DNA of 64,000 nt from Taylorella asinigenitalis ATCC 700933 (GTDB taxonomy: Bacteria > Pseudomonadota > Gammaproteobacteria > Burkholderiales > Burkholderiaceae_B). The translations under genes and the position numbers were made by a program. The stretch is taken from positions 329,525-393,524 of the forward strand of contig NZ_JHXN01000001.1 in the NCBI RefSeq assembly GCF_000687755.1, read 5' to 3'. Numbering within the stretch: position 1 is the stretch's first letter; each line of letters opens with the position of its first letter. The notes under the pieces were generated by a model. The model saw nothing but the letters and a program-made list of their open reading frames with translations. It was not told where the DNA came from and did not search any database. Of the stretch, positions 33,886 to 42,282 are shown piece by piece.

Positions 33886-36800
33886 TTACCATTGGTATCC
33901 TACGCCTACTCCAGCACTAAATTTAGATTTGGATTTGGCCATAGAGCCTTTAAGTACCCATTTACCACTAGAGGAAATCGTAGAAATACCTACTGCTACA
34001 GCGGCTTTACCTTCGTGATTTCCACCAGCAATTGCAACCATGCTCTTACCAGGCACATATGCTTGCGGTAAGTTCGCCATTGCTACTGCAGTTGCCGTAC
34101 TTTCACGCGTGTTTCTCCATTGATTAACCTCTGAGTTAGATACAATCTCTTGAACTTGACCTAGAGTTGTAGCTGAATTTGGGTCAGAACTAGGTTTTAA
34201 GCCAGTGATTGAGCCTTCACCTTTAAGATCTAAGCCGTTTTCATTGATTTCAACAACAGGTTTAGTAACAGTAGCACCATTTCCAGAACCAGTTGAATCG
34301 CCACTATCAGAGCCACTATCAGAACCGCCGTTAGAACCATTTGAGTCATTTTCAGCAGGAACGACTTTGCTGATTACGATACCTTCTGGCTTGATAATAG
34401 TTTCATGAGTTCCATTTACGAATTGAGCAGAGTTCAAGCCTTTAAGATCTTTCGATAGGCGAACTTTGATTTCGTTAGTTGGATTTTCATCCGTCGCAGG
34501 AACTGCAGCTACTGAAATATTATTCTCAGAAACATTATTGATATCAGCTCCACCCACAAGTTTTAACTCTGTATTGAGTTTGTTTTTAAGTTTAGTGTCA
34601 CCGTTATCGCCTGAGAAAATCAAACCATCCTTCATTGTTGCAACTTCAACTTTTTCATTAGGATTGTTAGGGTCTGTATAAACAATGCGAGGTGTTTTTG
34701 GTTCGCCTTCCTTATCATCTAAAGTTGATGTAGTGCCTTTTGCATCCATAGAAAGGCTTGATGAACCAGTTCCATCTTTTCCATCTTTACCTTTTGTAAC
34801 AGGAATATTATGGAATGTGATATCTTTACTTGTTAAAGTAAGACCTGGTTCGCCTGGTTTTCCGTCTTTTCCATCACGACCATCTTTGCCGTTAGGGCCA
34901 TAGAGTTCTATAACACCTCCATTTTCTTCGTCACCTTTAACTACAACAGTTTCCTTATCGATTTTATTGATAACTTTGATTTCGCCGTTGACACCATTTT
35001 TACCTGGTTCTCCTGGTTGGCCATCAGCACCTGGAGTACCTGGATCACCTTTACCAACTACAATAGTATTGGTATTAACAGTAGTTGAATTAACAGTGTT
35101 TGTAGCGATTTCTTTACGCATAGCTACTCGAATAATGGTTTTGCCATTTTTTTCCTCAACTCGTGTCATGATATTTTCGCCTTGATCGAATTCATCATTC
35201 CACAATGTTTCGGTATCTGCACCTTCAGCTAAGTCTTTACCTTTAATTTCAACAATGGAATTAAGCTTAGTTGCAAGTGGGTTTTTGTCAGTTTCACCAG
35301 TATTCGCGCCAAATCTGAAACCGTCATTCATAGTTGCTACGAAGACTTTTTCATTGTTATTGTTTGGATCAGTATAAACAAGACGTGGAGTTACAGGTTT
35401 CCCTTCTTCGTTATCTAGTGTACCAGGAGTTTTATTATTTTCATCTGAGGTATCTGCTGTCATAGATAAACTAGAGTCACCTTTACCGTCTACCTCACCA
35501 TTTGGATCAGATTTAGTACCAGGAATATTATTGAAGGTAATTCCATCGTTAGCTAAAGTTAGTCCAGATTCTACATCTTTTTCATTAGTTCCATCACGAC
35601 CATCTTTGCCGTTAGGACCATAGATCTCTATAACACCTCCGTTATATTCATCACCTTTAACTACAACAGTTTCCTTGTCGATTTTATTGATAACTTTGAT
35701 CTCGCCGTTTACACCATCAGCACCTGGAGTACCTGGGTCACCTTTACCTACTGTAATGCTTTGAGGGTTAAAATTCTTGCGAAGCTTGATTCTAAGTATA
35801 AGATCATTATTAAACTTCTCAAGTTTAGTTAGGATATTTTCACCATCATCAAAATCTTCTTCTTTTAACGTTTCACCGTCTTTAGCGTCTGCCCCTTTGA
35901 TATGAACCACACTATTTGCTTTAGGGCTAGTAGCATCTTCACCTGTGTTTCCTTTAAATTTGAAAGCAACACCACCACCAGCAACAGTTACACCTGGGTT
36001 TGGATTGTCGCCAGGACCACTAGGATTATTTGGATTAAATGGGCTATCTGGATTATTAGGGTCGTCAGGATTATCTGGACCAGCTGTATTTCCGCCTGGA
36101 TTGTCGTGACCAGGATTATCAGATGGGTCTACAACTGGAGGTGGATTTTCAGGTGTAGGTTCAGGTAATTCACCTCCGATAACACCATTTTCGTCGGGTT
36201 TATCGTCTCCAGTTGAGCCGTTGTGATTTTCATTACCTGTATAGTCAGGCTTGTCTATTGGATTATCAAGTTGTTTTTCGATTTCTGTAACGTTATCGTC
36301 AACATATTTTTTTAATGCATTTTCTACAGCCAATAATTGAGCAACGTTTACTGCGTCAGACCATTGTCGACCTGGGGCTACATTAATAATCTGTCTAGTA
36401 ACTCCACTATATCTGTAAAGTCTTCCGTCTGGGCCTTTTCTAATAATGTCTCTTAGACCAACTGAGAAAGCACCCATTTTTCCGCGGATAGTCTGACGAA
36501 CCATAGGTGAATTATAAAGATAGACCTTATTAGCTGGGTTAAAAGTTACAGATGCATCCTCGCCTAAATATTCACGATCAGCAACTGATTGGTAACCTAA
36601 CACAACTGAACCTAGAGAGTGAATCTGATTTCTACCACCAATAACAACTCCTAAATGTGTATATATTTTTGGATCAAACCCGATAGCAATCACATGATGT
36701 GCAGTGTCAGGCCATTCAGGGTCCCAACCTACACCTGTAATAGGCTTTATAGGTGCCCAATTCCCATTTTTATCTATTGCACCACCACAAAGAAATGAAG

Positions 36801-37062
36801 AAATTTGGTCACCAGCTACACCTAAAGGTGCCCCACAACCATATACACGATACTGATCTGGGTGAATTAAGTCATATGCTTGAGCAGATGAAATATATCC
36901 AGTAAAACCAAATAGCGATCCTGTCGCTAATATAGTTCCTAAAATACCAGATAAAGTTTTAGAGCGTGTAGATTTGCCACCCCCACGCTTTTTGGAAAGC
37001 TCTGAGACTGCCACCCAAGCACCAGTTGTGGCATTAAATACAGATTTATATATCTTATTCAT
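33886..37062 (-). CDS. YadA-like trimeric autotransporter adhesin with collagen-like repeats
   Basis: A 1058-residue surface adhesin. The start at 37062 gives MNKIYKSVFNATTGAWVAVSE, an extended signal peptide (ESPR) used by large autotransporters; AGGATACAT precedes it. A YadA-type head region follows (IAIGFDPKIYTHLGVVIGG, SVVLGYQSVADRE). Next is a Pro/Asn/Asp-rich spacer and then repeated modules of about 240 residues with collagen-like Gly-x-y runs (GDPGTPGADG, GPNGKDGRDG). The last about 110 residues are the YadA anchor, ending GVGVGYQW. Trimers form a 12-strand barrel that exports the passenger. There is no sign of disruption. Convergent with uup; a long AT-rich leader lies upstream. Confidence 0.92.
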   Translation of the reverse strand: MNKIYKSVFNATTGAWVAVSELSKKRGGGKSTRSKTLSGILGTILATGSLFGFTGYISSAQAYDLIHPDQYRVYGCGAPLGVAGDQISSFLCGGAIDKNGNWAPIKPITGVGWDPEWPDTAHHVIAIGFDPKIYTHLGVVIGGRNQIHSLGSVVLGYQSVADREYLGEDASVTFNPANKVYLYNSPMVRQTIRGKMGAFSVGLRDIIRKGPDGRLYRYSGVTRQIINVAPGRQWSDAVNVAQLLAVENALKKYVDDNVTEIEKQLDNPIDKPDYTGNENHNGSTGDDKPDENGVIGGELPEPTPENPPPVVDPSDNPGHDNPGGNTAGPDNPDDPNNPDSPFNPNNPSGPGDNPNPGVTVAGGGVAFKFKGNTGEDATSPKANSVVHIKGADAKDGETLKEEDFDDGENILTKLEKFNNDLILRIKLRKNFNPQSITVGKGDPGTPGADGVNGEIKVINKIDKETVVVKGDEYNGGVIEIYGPNGKDGRDGTNEKDVESGLTLANDGITFNNIPGTKSDPNGEVDGKGDSSLSMTADTSDENNKTPGTLDNEEGKPVTPRLVYTDPNNNNEKVFVATMNDGFRFGANTGETDKNPLATKLNSIVEIKGKDLAEGADTETLWNDEFDQGENIMTRVEEKNGKTIIRVAMRKEIATNTVNSTTVNTNTIVVGKGDPGTPGADGQPGEPGKNGVNGEIKVINKIDKETVVVKGDEENGGVIELYGPNGKDGRDGKDGKPGEPGLTLTSKDITFHNIPVTKGKDGKDGTGSSSLSMDAKGTTSTLDDKEGEPKTPRIVYTDPNNPNEKVEVATMKDGLIFSGDNGDTKLKNKLNTELKLVGGADINNVSENNISVAAVPATDENPTNEIKVRLSKDLKGLNSAQFVNGTHETIIKPEGIVISKVVPAENDSNGSNGGSDSGSDSGDSTGSGNGATVTKPVVEINENGLDLKGEGSITGLKPSSDPNSATTLGQVQEIVSNSEVNQWRNTRESTATAVAMANLPQAYVPGKSMVAIAGGNHEGKAAVAVGISTISSSGKWVLKGSMAKSKSKFSAGVGVGYQW
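34871..34997 (-). repeat. Repeat unit A in the YadA-like gene
   Basis: 127 bases, about 92% identical (10 mismatches by eye) to 35591-35717. The copies lie exactly 720 bases (240 codons) apart, so recombination between them would delete or duplicate one module in frame. Confidence 0.85.
35591..35717 (-). repeat. Repeat unit B in the YadA-like gene
   Basis: Partner of 34871-34997. Both encode the collagen-like GPNGKDGRDG and the following VINKIDKETVVVKGDE segment. Flanking protein sequence repeats more loosely over about 240 residues. Confidence 0.85.
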
Positions 37063-37394
37063 ATGTATCCTAATCAAAATAATAAGCATTCCAGTTGCAA
37101 GAAAAACACAACTGAATCATGTTGAAGCTAAAATTTGTAAAAAATTTCAAAGTTCAAATTTTATAGACAAGAAAACAATAAATCTATAAAAATATATAAA
37201 ATTTATGCCTTAGTTGTAATAATTAGAAATAAAACAAATAAATTTTATTTAAAAGTTGTATTGATAAATTATGTTTTTTGATTTATGTCAATGTTTATTC
37301 GAAAAATTAACGTAGTGAAAATCACACGTGCCTAAAATTCGAGTTCAAACATATCAACTCCGCCAAAAACTAAATTCAAAAAAGAAGGAAAATT
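37063..37394. other. Long AT-rich leader region upstream of the YadA-like gene
   Basis: 332 bases without a gene between the adhesin start and the tRNA. It is strongly AT-rich with many A and T tracts. A TTGA-N6-TCAA palindrome lies at 37278-37291. I see no ORF and no strong hairpin. Promoter assignment is uncertain. Confidence 0.6.
37278..37291. promoter_or_regulatory. Possible FNR box upstream of the YadA-like gene
   Basis: TTGATTTATGTCAA (minus strand TTGACATAAATCAA) differs from TTGAT-N4-ATCAA at one base. It lies about 215 bases before the adhesin start. A weak -10 (TACAAC, rc of 37255-37260) lies downstream at roughly activator spacing. Chance occurrence in AT-rich DNA is possible. Confidence 0.35.
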
Positions 37395-37471
37395 TGGTGG
37401 CTCTTCCCCGATTCGAACGGGGGACCTGCGGATTATGATTCCGTCGCTCTAACCGACTGAGCTAAAGAGCC
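37395..37471 (-). tRNA. tRNA-Met (CAU anticodon)
   Basis: 77 bases on the minus strand from GGCTCTT to AAGAGCCACCA, with an encoded CCA. The acceptor stem GGCTCTT/AAGAGCC, the D arm GCTCAG...GAGC and the T arm CCCCGTTCGAATCGGGG pair fully. The anticodon loop is ATCATAA, giving CAU. It is most likely elongator Met; tRNA-Ile2, whose CAU is modified by TilS, has the same anticodon and is not excluded. The anticodon stem has an A/C mismatch at its base. Confidence 0.93.
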
Positions 37472-37569
37472 TTTATGAGGGATTTTGATCTGTTATGCAA
37501 AAAGCAAGTCACCAATTACATAAAGTAAAGAAAATTATTCTACATTGCCACCATAAAAAAAACAAGATT

Positions 37570-37848
37570 TTAGTCTGAAATTCGCAAAATAAAGTCTTCT
37601 CTGTCGCTTTCTACACTACGAAACACACTTAAGATCTTATTCACCTGATCCCAAGTCATCTCACTTGCACTGCCATCGAGATCACTCCAAACAATTTCAA
37701 TTGGACCCTCGATATCCATAGTCAATATATCGTGTAAAGCATCTAAATTATTGGCCGCATAATCTGCCACATCAAATTCATAATAAATGCGATCATAAAA
37801 TTCGCTTTTGCTTTTCACACCAGTCAAATCACAAATTTTTATTTGCAT
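37570..37848 (-). CDS. Barstar-family ribonuclease inhibitor
   Basis: A 92-residue acidic cytosolic protein. The pattern NNLDALHDILTMDIEGPIEIVW is the barstar core, and the ADYAANNLDALHD helix provides the Asp/Asn residues that block a barnase active site. It overlaps the end of the upstream barnase-like gene by 10 bases, so RNase and inhibitor are coupled. It should protect the cell from its own RNase before secretion. The short gap before the tRNA holds one TGGCAATG word. Confidence 0.9.
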   Translation of the reverse strand: MQIKICDLTGVKSKSEFYDRIYYEFDVADYAANNLDALHDILTMDIEGPIEIVWSDLDGSASEMTWDQVNKILSVFRSVESDREDFILRISD

Positions 37849-38360
37849 GCAGGCACCTCCACAAAAGTCTCGTAATGATCTAATGTTATGTATTTGCGTC
37901 CAGATTCACTATATAAAAATCTTTTTGCATTGCGACGCTCTCCATTGTAATCAAGGTCCGCTTCCTTCCATCGTCCGCGGGGTAGCCTCTTTTCGAAATT
38001 ACGAAATTTATCGCCTCCTATGGATTTACCTTTTAAACCTTGGATTTCATTAAATGGCTTACCAGGAGTCCATCCCATCTCGCGTGCTTCTCTTTTTGTC
38101 ACATAATAAGGTGGCAATGCTTCCTCTTTCTCAAGATTACGCACAATTTCAAGAACTTGATTAGAATTTAAATTGTTTTTAAGATTATCTTTAATCCATT
38201 TGGGAATCACTATTTCACAGGAGTTTTGATCCTGAAGATTCTGTATAGTGGCCTCAGCTTGTGATTTAGAAGGTTTTAAATAAGCCCATATACTAATGAG
38301 AAGAATTATTATTAATGTAAAATAAACGAAATGATTCTTTCTGATTTTGGGTAGTTGCAT
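37839..38360 (-). CDS. Barnase-like ribonuclease with N-terminal membrane segment
   Basis: A 173-residue protein. Residues 13-30 form one hydrophobic segment (FVYFTLIIILLISIWAYL), a signal peptide or anchor. The C-terminal 100 residues match the barnase fold: LPPYYVTKREAREMGW, GKSIGGDKFRNFE, EADLDYNGERRNAKRFLY and ITLDHYETF. The catalytic Glu (EADLDY), Arg (ERRNAKR) and His (DHYETF) are present. It should cleave single-stranded RNA with guanosine preference. The linker contains a CEIVIPKW region of unknown role. It may be secreted for RNA scavenging or competition. Its start lies only 10 bases from the divergent gene at 38371. Confidence 0.88.
   Translation of the reverse strand: MQLPKIRKNHFVYFTLIIILLISIWAYLKPSKSQAEATIQNLQDQNSCEIVIPKWIKDNLKNNLNSNQVLEIVRNLEKEEALPPYYVTKREAREMGWTPGKPFNEIQGLKGKSIGGDKFRNFEKRLPRGRWKEADLDYNGERRNAKRFLYSESGRKYITLDHYETFVEVPACK
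38112..38120 (+). repeat. TGGCAATGC word, extended form, in the barnase-like gene
   Basis: The plus strand reads AGGTGGCAATGCTTCCTC. It encodes Glu-Ala-Leu-Pro-Pro just before the RNase domain, the same peptide the word encodes in nadD (EALPP). Confidence 0.6.
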
Positions 38361-38370
38361 AAGGTTTTTA

Positions 38371-38820
38371 ATGAAGAATTTATTTAAAGTACTAATCTTT
38401 GTTTTAATTTTAGTGGGTATTGCTTATCTTTTATTCAACTCGTTTAAAGATGTTTTATTACAGGATGATCCAGTTAATCCAGAAGCACCAGTAGTAGTAA
38501 GTCCCGAAAATACTCCCGCAACTAATCCTGAAATATTGAGTACCAAAGACGCTTTCGAAATCACTTCAAATGAAGCATCTCCTGTGGAGGAAAGCGGTTT
38601 TACATGCGATATGGCTGAACCAATTATTCATAATCTTTATTCTTTAAGGCTTGAGGATAAACCTATATCTGAAGCAATGACTTATATTTCAGAGAATCCT
38701 GATATCCCAACTGACTTTAAAGCTTTTGCTGAAGGCCTCTGGAATACTCCTAAAGACAAACTTGAACCAGAAGAAAAAGTCGTAGATAAATTTATTAAGT
38801 CTTGCTCTAAGCTTAATTAA
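38371..38820 (+). CDS. Hypothetical membrane-anchored protein
   Basis: A 149-residue protein I do not recognise. Residues 1-22 form a hydrophobic segment (LFKVLIFVLILVGIAYLLF), then a Pro/Glu-rich linker (about 32-70). A small helical domain follows, with two cysteines (FTCDMAEPII and IKSCSKLN) that could form a disulfide in the periplasm. The start at 38371 was chosen for its AAGG ribosome binding site; the track start 24 bases upstream lies inside the barnase-like gene. It diverges from the RNase gene with a 10-base gap, and its stop overlaps that of the convergent flavoprotein gene. Confidence 0.7.
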   Translation: MKNLFKVLIFVLILVGIAYLLFNSFKDVLLQDDPVNPEAPVVVSPENTPATNPEILSTKDAFEITSNEASPVEESGFTCDMAEPIIHNLYSLRLEDKPISEAMTYISENPDIPTDFKAFAEGLWNTPKDKLEPEEKVVDKFIKSCSKLN

Positions 38821-40475
38821 TTGTTCATTCCATATGCTTTATGGAATGACTCCACCATATTTTGAGCAGAAGCTTCTAAATGGAAGCTTTGAGCATTAGC
38901 TACAGGCCACGCGACTTCAAATAATCTCGTACTATATTTCCCTTCAATTAATTCATTCTCTACCAATTCGGGATATAGTGCAGAGAGCAATCTAATTTCA
39001 GTTGGAGATACGCGTCTAGCAATATGGTGTGCTCTAAGTTCGCTTGGATGGTGAAGGCCCGCTGCACCTAAAAGTTCTGCTAAAGCATGCAGTGTATTTT
39101 TGTGGTAGTTGTAGACTCTATAGGCCTTATCTTCCACAACAAGAGCTTTCGCTCTTAGTGGATCCTGAGTAGCAACACCTGTAGGGCATTTATCAGTGTG
39201 ACAGGCTTGAGCCTGGATACATCCAACAGCAAACATAAATCCACGACCAGCATTACACCAATCTGCCCCAAGTGATAGTGCACGAGCAATATCAAACGCA
39301 GTAATTACTTTACCTGCAGCACCAATTTTGATGTGTTTTCTTAAACCTATACCAACTAATGTATTATGTACTAATCGTAGGCCTTCACGTAGAGGCGTAC
39401 CGACATGGTCAGCAAATTCTATAGGAGCCGCACCAGTACCACCCTCAGCTCCATCCACCACTATAAAATCTGGGTAGATACCAGTTTCTAAAAAAGCCTT
39501 AGCTATGGAGAAAAACTCCCATGGGTGACCAATACAAATCTTAAACCCTACAGGTTTGCCCCCTGAAAGATCTCGCAATCTCTTGATGAATTTCATCATA
39601 CCAATTGGATTGTCAAACTCTGGATGGAAGGCTGGAGAATTACAATCTTCACCTACAGGAACACCACGAGCTTCTGCAATTTCAGGAGTTACTTTAGCCC
39701 CTGGCAATATACCCCCATGCCCTGGTTTAGCCCCTTGTGAAACTTTTAGTTCAATCATCTTGACATTATGTTGAGTGGCCTTTTTAGCGAATTCCTCATC
39801 GTTAAAAGAACCATCCTCATTACGACAACCAAAGTAACCTGAGCCGATATTCCAAATTAAGTCTCCGCCTTGCATATGATATTTACTGATACCACCCTCA
39901 CCCGTATCATGTGCAAATCCACCTTGTTTAGCCCCTCTATTCAAGGCAAGAATCGCATTTTTAGACAATGCCCCAAAGCTCATAGCCGAAATATTGAATA
40001 CTGAAATCGAATATGGTTTAGTACACTGAGGACCGCCTACCGTAGTTCTAAAATCGTGATTCTCAATAGTAGTAGGATGCATAGAATGGTTAATCCATTC
40101 GTACTCTTGTTCATATACATCCTTAATTGTCCCAAAAGGCCGCTTATCGATTTGCTGTTTTGCACGTTGATAAACTACAGCCCTCTGATTTCTTGAAAAT
40201 GGCAATATTTCATTATCCTGCTCAAGAAAATACTGCCTTATTTCTGGACGAATTGACTCAAGAATATAACGCATATTTCCTATAACTGGGTAGTTTCTAG
40301 TGACTGCATGCTTAGTCTGAGTAAGATCACGAATACCTATAGCAGTTAAGAAAATACAGGGAATAGCAAGCCACAACCAATTTGAGTCGAATATCATGGC
40401 TAACAATAAACCGATAATGCTACCGAAAATAACAAGTACGAAGACTGTGTACCGAGAATATAAAAATTTAGCCAT
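38817..40475 (-). CDS. FMN-binding glutamate synthase family protein
   Basis: A 552-residue protein with two N-terminal hydrophobic segments (about 8-45), then the glutamate-synthase FMN/iron-sulfur barrel. Visible motifs include FNISAMSFGALSKNAILALN, DTGEGGISKYH, KVSQGAKPGHGGILPG and the cysteine region QACHTDKCPTGVATQDP, which in GltB binds a 3Fe-4S cluster. The amidotransferase domain of true GltB is absent, and no GltD partner is nearby. These stand-alone proteins are widespread but their reaction is unclear. Its stop overlaps that of the convergent 38371 gene. Confidence 0.85.
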   Translation of the reverse strand: MAKFLYSRYTVFVLVIFGSIIGLLLAMIFDSNWLWLAIPCIFLTAIGIRDLTQTKHAVTRNYPVIGNMRYILESIRPEIRQYFLEQDNEILPFSRNQRAVVYQRAKQQIDKRPFGTIKDVYEQEYEWINHSMHPTTIENHDFRTTVGGPQCTKPYSISVFNISAMSFGALSKNAILALNRGAKQGGFAHDTGEGGISKYHMQGGDLIWNIGSGYFGCRNEDGSFNDEEFAKKATQHNVKMIELKVSQGAKPGHGGILPGAKVTPEIAEARGVPVGEDCNSPAFHPEFDNPIGMMKFIKRLRDLSGGKPVGFKICIGHPWEFFSIAKAFLETGIYPDFIVVDGAEGGTGAAPIEFADHVGTPLREGLRLVHNTLVGIGLRKHIKIGAAGKVITAFDIARALSLGADWCNAGRGFMFAVGCIQAQACHTDKCPTGVATQDPLRAKALVVEDKAYRVYNYHKNTLHALAELLGAAGLHHPSELRAHHIARRVSPTEIRLLSALYPELVENELIEGKYSTRLFEVAWPVANAQSFHLEASAQNMVESFHKAYGMNN

Positions 40476-40487
40476 GATTAGACCTAA

Positions 40488-40952
40488 TTATTTAGGAATT
40501 GAACTTGAAATAATTTTGCTTAGAGATTGAGCGGTTTCTTGGTCAGGAACTAATAAAAAGAAGTTACTCTTTTGAACAAACCCATCTATAGAAACTAAAT
40601 TTCCTTTAACGACCGTTACATATCCATAGTTTTGAGGAGTTTTTGACATGATGGCAATGCCTTCGGCTGTCAATCCTAGTCGCACATATGCATTACCCTT
40701 GTCGTCCACAATATTTTGGACCTGATTTATATAAGATCTATTGATAATTGGAAACTTAGAAACATAGATTCTAATTTTTTCATTAACTTTAAGTGATTGA
40801 AAGTTTTCAACTGGATCATTAGATCCATGATAAACCTCAACAATAGAGTCAATTTCAGAAGGATTAGCGGTGTCGCCCGGTTGATTCGGGCTCTGACACG
40901 CAGCTAATAGAATAGGTATAAAAAGAAGTAGTAGTTTTTTAAGTAGATTCAT
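40488..40952 (-). CDS. Lipoprotein with a SecD P1-head-like domain
   Basis: A 154-residue lipoprotein. The signal peptide ends in the lipobox LLAAC (Cys19). The C-terminal half (VRLGLTAEGIAIMSKTPQN, then GYVTVVKGNLVSI and a final helix ETAQSLSKIISSS) resembles the periplasmic P1 head of SecD, where an LTxEGA segment precedes a beta strand and an EAxxLA helix. The neighbouring lipoprotein at 40992-41546 has the same layout, so the two look like paralogues. The resemblance is by eye and weak. It starts downstream of that gene in the same direction. Confidence 0.6.
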   Translation of the reverse strand: MNLLKKLLLLFIPILLAACQSPNQPGDTANPSEIDSIVEVYHGSNDPVENFQSLKVNEKIRIYVSKFPIINRSYINQVQNIVDDKGNAYVRLGLTAEGIAIMSKTPQNYGYVTVVKGNLVSIDGFVQKSNFFLLVPDQETAQSLSKIISSSIPK

Positions 40953-40991
40953 AAATTTTCCTGAAAGTAAAATTTAAGAAAATTTTATAAC

Positions 40992-41546
40992 TTACTTGCC
41001 TTTCTTTCCATCACGTAAAGTTACAGCTAAGTCTCTTGCATCAACTAATGATGATACCGGGAATAGGATTACACCGTCTTCTAGCTTAGCTCCAGCATTA
41101 TTTAAACGCGAGAAAAATTTATTATCTATACTGGCTAAAACTGTCCCACCTTTTGAGGATTGCAGCTCAGTTGCAAGTCTTAAAGCTGCATCTGGAGTTA
41201 AACGTAGACCTAGTGCAGGTTCATCATTAATAGTTTTAGCTGCAAGAGCATAAGAAACATCATCCAATCCAATCACTCTACCAGTAGTAAAGTAAGTTTT
41301 ACCGTCAGCATTAAGCTGAGTATCTTGTTTTTCGTTAACCCAAACCAAGCGATTTTTTTTGTTTCTGACACGTTTTCTTACAGTGCCTTTCTTAGTTGAT
41401 ACAACGTACAAAGCCAGAGTTTTACCGTCTTTATATGGATTTACTCTTAGTGATCCTTTTGGACCGTTTGGACCTGTACCAGTAGATTCACAGGCCATTA
41501 AACCACAAGCAAGAGCGGCAGATAGAAAAATATGTGCGAGTTTCAT
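40992..41546 (-). CDS. Lipoprotein paralogue with a SecD P1-head-like domain
   Basis: A 184-residue lipoprotein with lipobox LMAC (Cys19). The N-terminal part is basic (KKGTVRKRVRNKKNRLVW), followed by ALGLRLTPDAALRLATELQ. GTVLASIDNKFFS and a final DARDLAVTLRDG helix follow. The order LTPDAA, strand, strand and helix parallels the next gene downstream. I do not recognise a named family. A role at the periplasmic face of the outer membrane follows from the signal only. The spacing to the next gene is 39 bases. Confidence 0.6.
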   Translation of the reverse strand: MKLAHIFLSAALACGLMACESTGTGPNGPKGSLRVNPYKDGKTLALYVVSTKKGTVRKRVRNKKNRLVWVNEKQDTQLNADGKTYFTTGRVIGLDDVSYALAAKTINDEPALGLRLTPDAALRLATELQSSKGGTVLASIDNKFFSRLNNAGAKLEDGVILFPVSSLVDARDLAVTLRDGKKGK

Positions 41547-41628
41547 AATTTAAAAAATTGAGGGGATGAAAAAATATAATCCGTCTAATATATATCACAG
41601 AAATGACACAAAAATTAAAAATTTGGTA

Positions 41629-42273
41629 CTAATTGAAAATATTAATCAATCTATATTCACGATAATTTCCACTGCACGCATTTTCTTGTGTAAGTTGCTC
41701 TGAAATAGCTAACTGCCCTACGCGAATTTTCTTAGCTAAGAGACCCCCATACATCTCAGGACCGCTCATTGGCTTTTCATCGAACCAATAAAGTCTAGCT
41801 GAAAGATAATATTCCCCTTCAGGAACATTTGGAAATGCAAACTGCCCCAACTCATTAGAAACTGAAGTTCTAATCATATTCCTATATGATGGGCCAATAT
41901 CCCCTGCCAATTCAAACCCGCCTAAACAAACATCCCTATACCATTGATTACTTGCATTTGATACAGGATTTAATGCAACTTCGACGTACTTTCCTGTACG
42001 CTCTGATGAATCATTTTGATTTCTAAGATATATTCTGCCTACTACTTGAGCTAGAGGCGAATTATTTGCTATGGCAATGCTCCCGCCATCTAACCCCTCT
42101 CTCGCTTTCAAGGCTGATGATGATTTTATAAGTTCATTCGGAAGCGGCTTAATCGGCTGCTTTATAAAGGGAGTCGAACAAGCAGCCAAAGCCGTGATAA
42201 TAAATGCCCAGATGCTAAAAGATGAAAGTTTCTTAAATTTAAAATATCTAGATTTTTCCTTCACTAATAGCAT
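41629..42273 (-). CDS. Hypothetical lipoprotein with a carboxypeptidase-regulatory-like fold
   Basis: A 214-residue protein. The signal (FSIWAFIITALAAC) has a lipobox LAAC at about 32. The second half contains FAFPNVPEGEYYLSARLYW, the beta-sandwich pattern of carboxypeptidase regulatory-like domains, which often act as binding or structural modules. An SIAIANNSPLAQVVGRIYLRN segment precedes it. I do not recognise a specific family. The start is uncertain because the first about 15 residues (MLLVKEKSRYFKFK) are polar; a later start would still keep the lipobox. Confidence 0.6.
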   Translation of the reverse strand: MLLVKEKSRYFKFKKLSSFSIWAFIITALAACSTPFIKQPIKPLPNELIKSSSALKAREGLDGGSIAIANNSPLAQVVGRIYLRNQNDSSERTGKYVEVALNPVSNASNQWYRDVCLGGFELAGDIGPSYRNMIRTSVSNELGQFAFPNVPEGEYYLSARLYWFDEKPMSGPEMYGGLLAKKIRVGQLAISEQLTQENACSGNYREYRLINIFN

Positions 42274-42282
42274 CCTCCATTA

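Noticed and set aside
34205..36168. Several open frames on the plus strand opposite the YadA-like gene, some Pro- or Trp-rich
   Set aside because: They are antisense images of the Gly/Pro/Asn-rich repeats and carry no ribosome binding sites or known motifs.
34600..36200. Regular repeats that could suggest a CRISPR array
   Set aside because: Spacing is irregular and the repeats are in-frame collagen-like codons. No array with short identical repeats and unique spacers is present in the window.
37543..37550. Intergenic TGGCAATG word after barstar as part of a terminator
   Set aside because: No inverted copy is near it, unlike the paired uptake words that form terminators in Neisseria.
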